From NCBI GenBank assembly GCA_016763335.1, contig JAESUD010000332.1, forward strand, positions 1 to 5,700: 5,700 nucleotides of DNA, written 5' to 3'. This document shows, piece by piece, positions 1 through 5,285 of this stretch. Position numbers and translations under genes: made by a program. The stretch is from Emcibacteraceae bacterium (GTDB lineage Bacteria; Pseudomonadota; Alphaproteobacteria; Sphingomonadales; Emcibacteraceae). The notes under the pieces are model-generated. The model was not told the origin of the DNA, searched no databases, and saw only the letters and a list, made by a program, of their open reading frames with translations. Every line of letters starts with the position of its first letter. The first letter of the stretch is position 1.

Positions 1-363
1 CATCAGGGCGTTGAAAATGTTGCTATAGATGCAACGGGTTTTGAATCTATTGGTAATATTACTATCCAAAACGGATATATTGTCACGGAAACTACGATTA
101 TTGTTGGTGATGAAGATGGCGATAGCTTTTCAAGTTTAGATGCAAGTAACTTTCTGTTGTTTAATTTTCTAACAGACTTTAACTGGAGCTACCTTACTCT
201 TAGAGAAAATGCGAATTCTGAAGAATTTGCATTAAGTCTTTCAAACATTAGTTTAACGGCTGTGCCGCTTCCTGCGGGAGTTTGGTTGTTTGGATCTGCA
301 ATAGTGGGCTTTGCCGGTATGCGCCGCCGTAAAAAACAGGCAGCTACTCTAGCCGCTGCGTAA
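1..363 (+). CDS. VPLPA-CTERM sorting-domain protein, 3' end only
   Basis: The frame is open from the first base to the TAA at 361-363, giving the last 120 residues of a protein whose start lies upstream of the window. The end is a three-part sorting tail: VPLPA at residues 88-92 (nt 262-276), a hydrophobic segment of about 16 residues (GVWLFGSAIVGFAGM), then RRRKK. This is the PEP-CTERM-like VPLPA-CTERM signal. In that family it is known to direct Sec-exported proteins to an exosortase, which cuts the motif and releases the protein to the cell surface or extracellular matrix. The rest is acidic, Ser/Thr/Asn-rich and beta-rich, with no recognisable catalytic motif, as is usual for these secreted proteins. 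No exosortase gene is visible here. The gene converges on the amidohydrolase gene and ends 30 bp before a terminator. The tail assignment is strong; the function of the mature part is unknown. Confidence 0.88.
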   Translation, partial: HQGVENVAIDATGFESIGNITIQNGYIVTETTIIVGDEDGDSFSSLDASNFLLFNFLTDFNWSYLTLRENANSEEFALSLSNISLTAVPLPAGVWLFGSAIVGFAGMRRRKKQAATLAAA

Positions 364-392
364 ACCTTCTAGTCTAAAAACTATGACAATTT

Positions 393-429
393 AAAACCCG
401 TATAGTGCCGAACGCATTTTACGGGTTTT
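393..429. terminator. Bidirectional intrinsic terminator between convergent genes
   Basis: AAAACCCGTA at 393-402 pairs with TACGGGTTTT at 420-429. After one mismatch the inner bases 404-408 pair with 414-418 (one G-T wobble) around a 5-nt loop. On the plus strand the stem runs into TTTTT and a second T-run at 434-438. On the minus strand it is followed by TTTT. It lies between the stop of the plus-strand gene at 363 and the minus-strand stop at 437, so it can serve both. Confidence 0.85.
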
Positions 430-436
430 TCTATTT

Positions 437-1572
437 TTACAATAAGTAATTTTTATAAATCTCGAAGAAAATGGCTTTACCTTTTTCGATGAGCTGATCT
501 GGGAAATCGTAATCTGAATTGTGTATTTGCGGGATGTTCTCTCCGGCGCCAAACGCAAACATTGCGCCTTTGGCTGATGCGCTTATGGCACCGAAATCTT
601 CGGCCCAGCGAAATGGTTCATCTAACAAGCTTACGTTGTGGCCTGTTATTTTTGCGGCTTTAACGACTTGATCAACGCATTCTTGGTTATTTACACTTGC
701 ATCAAATATATCGGCCCACCCAATGTCATATTCTATATCGTAATTGCTTGCTGTGGCATTGACCAATTGTTTTGCGGCATCAACCAACATTTCCATTCCG
801 TCGTTTGTTTCGCTTCTTAGGTTGACCATTAATGTGGCGCCTGCGGGTGTGACACCGAATGCCGGTTCGCCCATATTTGCGTGGACTGTCGTGGTCATGA
901 TTAATTCATCTTTGTTAATGGTTGCAGAAATTTTTGGGAATTGCTGCGGAGCTCTGCCAACGCCAAAGCGGGGCTGTTACCTGTTTCCGGATATGCGGCG
1001 TGGGCGGTTGATCCAGATAATTCGATAATCATCCCCCGAGATGCGCAGTTAAAGGGGCCAGAGCGTATCATAACGTCCCCAACAGGATGTCCGGGCAGGT
1101 TATGCAGGGCATAGCAATAATCAGGGTTTAAAAGGGGATACTGTGGGTCAGCCACAATCGCCCTTGCGCCTTCGCCTGTTTCTTCGGCTGGTTGGAATAA
1201 AACTATTACACGGCCGCGTTTAGGTTTTTGGATAGCTATATCCTGAGCCAAGCCAAAGATGATCGCCATGTGACCGTCATGACCACATTTATGTGAGACA
1301 CCTTTTTTCGTTGAGCGGTAGGGAACATCAATTGTTTCTTCAATGGGTAGGGCATCTAGTTCTGTACGAAATAATATAGTAGGGCCGGGTTCTTTTGCTG
1401 AAAATACTGCTGCGAGGCCACAGCCCCCTAAATTAGAATATAGTTCATCAGGATTTAATGCTTTTAATTTGTCATAAAATAATTGTGCGGTGTCATGTTC
1501 TTCACCGGACAGTTCCGGGTGTTTGTGTATTTTGTGACGCAACTTGATTAACTGATCTGTGGAAGTGTCCAT
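437..1572 (-). pseudogene. M20D family amidohydrolase, single-base frameshift
   Basis: This is a peptidase-family M20D enzyme (hippurate / N-acyl-amino-acid / IAA-amino-acid hydrolase type), predicted to release an amino acid from an N-acyl or amide conjugate in the cytoplasm using a metal pair. Reading in from the ATG at 1572-1570, the metal-site motifs are CGHDGH (C96, H98), the EE pair after QPA (E130, E131) and H157 in ALHNLPGHPVG. The dimerisation domain starts near residue 170 (HAAYPETGNSPALALAEL). At about 949-951 the frame runs into a nonsense tail and stops at 901-903. Adding one base there joins LAEL to PQQFPKISATINKDELIM and continues to 437, giving 378 residues, a normal family length, with the last ligand H351 in QIHNSDYDF. 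The two pieces are 901-1572 and 437-898. The downstream piece starts mid-domain, so it is not a gene of its own. Family assignment is near certain; real mutation versus base-call error is open. The exact substrate cannot be told. Confidence 0.9.
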
Positions 1573-1607
1573 TTTAAAATTCTTTATCGTTAATTAGTTC
1601 AATTTAT

Positions 1608-1627
1608 ATATTATATGATATTATATG
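1608..1627. repeat. Two perfect tandem copies of a 10-bp unit
   Basis: ATATTATATG occurs at 1608-1617 and again, without a gap, at 1618-1627. Each copy supplies a TATAAT box on the minus strand, so the repeat doubles the -10 element of the amidohydrolase promoter one helical turn apart. Replication slippage is the likely origin. Confidence 0.8.
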
Positions 1628-1649
1628 GCTTCCACTCTAAAGCAACCAA
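1610..1649 (-). promoter_or_regulatory. Sigma-70-like promoter of the amidohydrolase
   Basis: Read on the minus strand, TTGGTT (1649-1644) is followed after 18 bp by TATAAT (1625-1620). A second TATAAT lies 10 bp further on (1615-1610), created by a tandem duplication. The start codon is at 1572, leaving a leader of about 40 nt that contains only a weak purine-rich ribosome site. The -35 box falls inside the left arm of the inverted repeat at 1641-1677. Confidence 0.55.
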
Positions 1650-1677
1650 AAGACATATGATGTCTTTAAAGTTTGCT
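1641..1677. repeat. Imperfect inverted repeat in the divergent intergenic region
   Basis: AAAGACAT (1649-1656) and ATGTCTTT (1660-1667) are perfect 8-bp inverted arms around ATG. Further out, AGCAA (1641-1645) and TTGCT (1673-1677) also match, with 2 nt of asymmetry between inner and outer arms. It overlaps the -35 box of the amidohydrolase promoter, so an operator is one reading. Its position at the apparent junction between host-type and AT-rich module DNA makes a recombination site another. No gene points into it, and it has no T-run, so a terminator is unlikely. Confidence 0.55.
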
Positions 1678-1794
1678 CGTCGTGATTTTAAATTTCCGAA
1701 AGATAACGCCTTTGTGTAAAATAAATGTAGTAGGCGTAATTTATTAAGATTGATTACTGCAATGACTGATTAAAAGTTAATTCACTCAAGGTTT

Positions 1795-1799
1795 AAGGA
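1795..1799 (+). promoter_or_regulatory. Shine-Dalgarno site fixing the recombinase start
   Basis: AAGGA lies 8 nt before the ATG at 1808. The serine recombinase catalytic fold begins about 12 residues after this start, so no upstream extension is needed. Confidence 0.7.
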
Positions 1800-1807
1800 T
1801 TTTAGGG

Positions 1808-3567
1808 ATGGAAAATATTATTCCAAACAATGGGGGAGTCAAGGTCTCTGTCGTCAGTTATGTCCGTATGTCTACTGATCATCAGAGATATTCTATAGAA
1901 AATCAAAAATACACTATATCTGATTATGCTCGTAACCACGGAATGAATGTAATCAAGACATACTCAGACACGGGGCGAACGGGTTTAAGTATAAAAGGAC
2001 GAAAGGGGTTGCGTAACCTTCTCGATATTGTTGAAAGCGGATCAGCTGACTTTAAGGCCATTCTCGTATACGACATTAGCCGCTGGGGTAGATTTCAAGA
2101 TGCCGATGAAAGCGCTTATTATGAATATATTTGCACTCGTGCTGGTATATTGGTTCACTATTGTGCAGAAGAATTTGATAATAACGGCAGCCCGATTTCT
2201 ACTATTATTAAGGGGGTCAAGAGAGCCATGGCAGGTGAATATAGCCGTGAGCTGTCAGTTAAGGTATTTGCAGGTCAAAGCAGACCTGTCGAACGGTGGT
2301 ACTGGCAAGGTGGTAATGCTGGATATGGTCTACGCCGAATGTTAGTTGATGAAAATGATAAACCAAAACAAACATTAGAGAGGGGGCAACAAAAATTCAT
2401 TCAATCTGATCGGGTTATTCTTGTTCCTGGACCAAAAGAAGAAATAGATATAGTCAACCAGATGTATAATTTATTTGCAGATAAAATTAAAACAGCAAGG
2501 GAAATAGCAAAGTGGTTGAATGGCACAGGTATTAAAACTGACCGTAACGTGCCCTGGACAACAAAGACGGTTCTCAACGTGTTAAGTAATGAAAAATATA
2601 TAGGAAACAATGTTTTTAATCGCTACTCATTTAAACTAAAAAAGCGAAGTGTTAAAAATGATCAGGATATGTGGATAAGAGCTATAAAGGTTTTTAAACC
2701 AATTGTTACTGACGTTTTATTTAATAAGGTTCAAAATTAATAAAGTATCGACCTTATAAAGTATCTAATGATGAGGCCTTGGCTCAGTTAAGAAAACTTT
2801 ATAGAAAACATGGTAATTTGAACGCTACTATTATTAAGGAAAGTGATAGTGTACCGAGCATAACCTTATACTATTCTCGGTTTGGTGGACTTGTTCCAGC
2901 GTATGAGTTAATTGGTTTTAAATCAAAGCATGATTTGCGATACGTTAAAACAAACAAGTATCTGCGCGGTCTAAGGATTAAATTAAGAAATAACATAATT
3001 AAAACAATCACAGACTATGGTTCAACTGTAGAAGAACACAAGAATACTAAAGTCATTACCATTAATGGCAACTTTACTATTAAAATTAACTTAGCTCGTC
3101 ACTTTGAAACTGCCGCGGGTAATTCTCGTTGGGACATACTCTTTGATAAAGAAAATCTCACAGATTTAATCGTGGTGGCACGAATGAATTCAAAGAATGA
3201 TGATATTTTGGATTATTATTTGTTTCCTAGAAGTGAAGTCCCTATTCCTAGGTCAAAATTACGTCTTTCAGAAATTAATAACAGTAAGATTGATGCCTAT
3301 CGTTTTGATAATTTGAATAAATTAACAGAACTTAGCAAGAATTTTACACAAGGAGATGTCCAACTTTCTCAACCCGTGGCCCATTACACTGTTGAAGAAT
3401 TGGCAAAGTATTGGAATTGCTCTATGGCTCATGTCTATAACTTGATTAAAGATGGGAAATTAAATCATATTTCCCTTGGTAGAATGATAAGAATATCCAA
3501 ATCACAATTTGAAACTTATGAATTACAAACTACTTTGAAAAGAATTTTAGATGAAGATGACGAATGA
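1808..3567 (+). pseudogene. Large serine recombinase with C-terminal HTH, frameshifted
   Basis: This encodes a large site-specific serine recombinase, expected to cut and rejoin two DNA sites through a 5' phosphoserine link. Residues 13-150 form the resolvase domain: YVRMST carries R20 and the nucleophile S22, and SRWGR supplies R92 and R95. Residues about 170-275 are the Recombinase domain (GYGLRR, EKYIGNN). The frame hits TAA TAA at 2738-2743. Joining CAA (2732-2734) to the -1 frame continues as KLIKYRPYKVSNDEALAQLRKLY, giving 586 residues. Residues 322-372 look like a homing-endonuclease-associated repeat (KHGNLN, SRFGGLVPAYELIGF). About 375-510 is an unassigned domain ending LDYYLFPR and DAYRFDNL. 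Residues 526-573 (nt 3382-3525) are an excisionase-like HTH. The downstream part (2779-3567) has no in-frame ATG until 3184, so it is unlikely to be a separate gene. A base lost from an A-run explains the break. It overlaps the next gene by 4 nt. The zinc ribbon of many large serine integrases is not seen. Confidence 0.88.
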
Positions 3568-3830
3568 TTGACCATACGATACAATATACGATTAAAGACC
3601 TAGCCAAGTACTGGAAATGCTCAGAAATTTATATTTATAATTTATTGAGAGCGGGAGAATTAACACACCTACGAATTGGTAAATTAATAAGAATACCAGT
3701 CAACTTTATCATTGAGTATGAATTAAATCAAAATAGAAAAAAACAAAGTATTGAAAACTCTGCAATTGAAAAAAAGAGGATGACAAACAATATGATTGAA
3801 TTTTACCATAAACTGAAAAAGGTAGTTTAA
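3564..3830 (+). CDS. Small excisionase-like HTH protein (first of two)
   Basis: This 88-residue DNA-binding protein is related to the excisionase/AlpA-type helix-turn-helix family. The domain occupies residues 8-53 (YTIKDLAKYWKCS, then a second helix with YIYNLLRAGEL, then the HLRIGK...IRIP wing). It is followed by a basic, Asn/Lys-rich tail without a recognisable fold. Its ATG overlaps the recombinase stop in an ATGA (3564-3567), so translation is probably coupled to the recombinase. No good ribosome site of its own is seen. The domain aligns without gaps to the recombinase C-terminus, with about 21 of 49 positions identical, so the two appear paralogous. Family knowledge suggests a recombination directionality factor or a regulator of the module; which of these is inference. 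Confidence 0.85.
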   Translation: MIDHTIQYTIKDLAKYWKCSEIYIYNLLRAGELTHLRIGKLIRIPVNFIIEYELNQNRKKQSIENSAIEKKRMTNNMIEFYHKLKKVV

Positions 3831-3831
3831 A

Positions 3832-4026
3832 ATGGGTGCGCAAAAACAATATTATACCGTATCTGCTTTATCGGAACGTTGGCAATGTTCAGGAAATCAT
3901 GTGCGAAATCTATGCAAAGAGCGCAAACTTGGTCATCTAAGGATAGGAAGTAGAATTAGAATACCTCACAAATATGTGGATGAGTATGAAAATCATCAAC
4001 TAAAAGTCCATAATAAAATGGAATAA
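3832..4026 (+). CDS. Small excisionase-like HTH protein (second of two)
   Basis: This 64-residue protein is almost entirely one helix-turn-helix domain, residues 8-52: YTVSALSERWQCS, then NHVRNLCKERKL, then GHLRIGS with IRIPHKYVDEYE. Its ATG comes 1 nt after the stop of the preceding gene, and AAAGG at 3818-3822 sits 9 nt upstream as a ribosome site, so it is the third member of the same transcription unit. It matches the preceding protein at about 21 of 49 aligned positions and has the size of a typical Xis. A role as directionality factor, as partner of the preceding protein, or as repressor of the unit are all possible. The nearest palindrome it might bind begins 36 bp downstream. Confidence 0.85.
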   Translation: MGAQKQYYTVSALSERWQCSGNHVRNLCKERKLGHLRIGSRIRIPHKYVDEYENHQLKVHNKME

Positions 4027-4062
4027 TAAAAAATAGATCACCACTCTTGATGAAATTGTCAA

Positions 4063-4090
4063 ATTTACCGTTAGAGGTCTAATGGTAAAT
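4063..4090. repeat. 28-bp imperfect palindrome with a 2-bp centre
   Basis: Left arm ATTTACCGTTAGA (4063-4075) and right arm TCTAATGGTAAAT (4078-4090) are inverted copies that match at 12 of 13 positions. The one exception is a G/T pair, and the centre is GG. No T-run follows, so it is a poor terminator. A 2-bp centre in a 28-bp symmetric site is the geometry of serine recombinase crossover sites (for example site I of Tn3-family res). It could instead be an operator for the HTH proteins encoded just upstream. Function is inferred; the symmetry is directly visible. Confidence 0.7.
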
Positions 4091-4210
4091 ATTTGGAGTC
4101 GCTTATACTTCAAAAAATGAAACGGTTTCTTAATTAAACAAAAAAGAAGATTTAACAATTTATCCGCTACCAATTGCTTAGTTTGTATTTTCAAGTTTGG
4201 TATCGAGTGG

Positions 4211-4238
4211 TTTACCTGGTCTTCTATTGCTATATGAT
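4211..4238 (+). promoter_or_regulatory. Possible promoter of the tyrosine recombinase
   Basis: TTTACC (4211-4216) and TATGAT (4233-4238) are separated by 16 bp. Transcription would begin near 4245, only about 18 nt before the start codon. TTTACC also occurs in the 28-bp palindrome (4064-4069, and inverted at 4084-4089), so one protein might bind both. Neither box is consensus, so this is tentative. Confidence 0.3.
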
Positions 4239-4245
4239 GTTCATG

Positions 4246-4268
4246 TGTCACGATAAGTTATCATGGCA
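4246..4268 (+). promoter_or_regulatory. Palindrome/hairpin covering the integrase start codon
   Basis: TGTCACGATAA (4246-4256) and TTATCATGGCA (4258-4268) are inverted arms matching at 9 of 11 positions around one G. In RNA one of the two exceptions is a G-U pair, leaving a single C-A mismatch. The ATG at 4263-4265 and the only ribosome-site-like bases (ATAAG, 4253-4257) are inside it. It could hide the start codon in the transcript or act as a DNA operator. Confidence 0.45.
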
Positions 4269-5237
4269 CATCAAAACACTGACAAACTATGTAACCTTAT
4301 CACTCCATTCACTTACGATAATTTTAACTTATCGAAAGAGAATAATGAGGCTTCCGAGCGCGTAAAGGACTATGTGCGAGCATCTTCATCTGAAGCCACG
4401 TTAAAAGCTTATAAATCAGATTTGGAACATTTTGTGGCGTGGGGAGGTATCTTACCCGCAAGCCAGGAAATGGTTGCTAATTATCTTGCTAATTATGCAG
4501 GGATATTATCTGTTTCTACTTTAACACGTCGTATTTCTGCTTTGTCAAAAATACACGAAGTTAAAAGATTTGAAAATCCCACTAAAACTGAGTTAGTACG
4601 ATCCACCATGCGAGGGATAAGGCGAAAACATCACGTTGCACCGAAAAAGATGTCGCCTATTACTAAAGAACGTTTGATCAAAATGCTTGCGACCTGTCTT
4701 GAAGATGTCAAAGATGTGCGTGATAGAGCTTTGCTTATTGTGGGCTTTGCCAGTGCGCTAAGACGTTCTGAATTAGTAGCTTTGAATTGTTCAAATGTCG
4801 AATTTGTTCCAGAAGGATTGATCCTTAATGTTGAGCGCAGTAAAACTGATCAACAAGGGGAGGGGCGCCGTATTGGTATTCCATATGCTCGAGGAGCAGA
4901 TTGCCCTGTAAAGGTATTAAGATTGTATATGGATAAATTTCATCTAACGGAAGGGCCTCTGTTTAAGTCATTATGTGCCGACGGTTTAAATGAAGCTAGA
5001 CTGACTGGTCACGGAGTAGCATATATTATTAAACAGAGGGCCAAACTTGCAGGATTCGATCCAACAATGTTCTCAGGTCATTCTCTTAGGGCAGGCTTTG
5101 CTACCTCTGCAGCTCAATCAGGAGCAGATTCATGGGCGATAATGAAACAAACTGGCCATAAGTCCGAAGCTACACTCAGAGGTTACATCCGTGAAGGTGA
5201 ATTGTTTAAGGTCAATGCGGTTAGCAGTGTCTTATAG
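4263..5237 (+). CDS. Tyrosine recombinase / phage-type integrase
   Basis: This 324-residue site-specific recombinase is intact. Residues about 32-122 form the SAM-like core-binding domain (SEATLKAYKSDLEHFVAW, VSTLTRRISALSKIHE). Residues about 130-320 form the catalytic domain. All six active-site residues are visible: R167 in ALRRSEL, K194 in RSKTDQ, H273 and R276 in HSLRAGF, H299 in QTGHKSE, and the nucleophile Y308 in LRGYIR. An in-frame TAA at 4254-4256 rules out an upstream start, and no other Met precedes the core-binding domain. The ribosome site is poor and the ATG lies in a hairpin, suggesting tight expression. It is separated from the serine recombinase unit by 236 bp and so is probably transcribed alone. 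A 34-bp palindrome suited to this enzyme class begins 14 bp after its stop. Integration or resolution of a mobile element is the likely role; the exact subfamily is not recognised. Confidence 0.93.
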   Translation: MAHQNTDKLCNLITPFTYDNFNLSKENNEASERVKDYVRASSSEATLKAYKSDLEHFVAWGGILPASQEMVANYLANYAGILSVSTLTRRISALSKIHEVKRFENPTKTELVRSTMRGIRRKHHVAPKKMSPITKERLIKMLATCLEDVKDVRDRALLIVGFASALRRSELVALNCSNVEFVPEGLILNVERSKTDQQGEGRRIGIPYARGADCPVKVLRLYMDKFHLTEGPLFKSLCADGLNEARLTGHGVAYIIKQRAKLAGFDPTMFSGHSLRAGFATSAAQSGADSWAIMKQTGHKSEATLRGYIREGELFKVNAVSSVL

Positions 5238-5251
5238 ATAATTTAATCAAA

Positions 5252-5285
5252 AAAGCTTCGCATAACGTCTATTATGGAAAACTTC
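5252..5285. repeat. Candidate tyrosine-recombinase core site (34-bp palindrome)
   Basis: Left arm AAAGCTTCGCATAA (5252-5265) and right arm TTATGGAAAACTTC (5272-5285) are inverted copies matching at 10 of 14 positions, including the inner CATAA/TTATG. They flank a 6-bp spacer, CGTCTA. Inverted arms around a 6-8 bp overlap are the standard crossover geometry for tyrosine recombinases, and the site sits 14 bp after the integrase stop, where att sites are often found. No second copy of the core was seen in the window, so it may be one end of an element or the site of a remnant. Confidence 0.55.

Noticed and set aside
638..1028. Plus-strand open frames opposite the amidohydrolase
   Set aside because: They are antisense to a clear M20D coding sequence and have no family-like motifs.
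1069..1077. CATAACGTC, identical to 5261-5269 in the candidate crossover site
   Set aside because: It lies inside conserved amidohydrolase coding sequence (GDVMI) and lacks a matching right arm, so it is a chance 9-bp match.
1705..1737. Short inverted repeat ACGCC/GGCGT before the recombinase
   Set aside because: Only five consecutive paired bases with a loop of over 20 nt, too weak to call an operator or terminator.
2028..2610. Open frames on both strands inside the recombinase gene
   Set aside because: They overlap the conserved resolvase and Recombinase domains in other frames and show no protein-like features.
2728..2740. Programmed -1 ribosomal frameshift as the explanation for the recombinase split
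   Set aside because: No X-XXY-YYZ slippery heptamer is in phase at GTT CAA AAT TAA, and re-pairing after slippage would be poor. A lost base in the A-run is simpler.
2199..2839. 15-bp exact direct repeat (2199-2213 and 2825-2839) flanking the recombinase frameshift
   Set aside because: Both copies encode the common residues TIIK in family-conserved positions, so it is coincidence rather than a recombination scar.
4000..4365. Minus-strand 83-codon frame and plus-strand 63-codon frame around the integrase start
   Set aside because: Both are hydrophobic, low-information translations of AT-rich DNA. The plus one overlaps the real integrase frame, and neither has a ribosome site.
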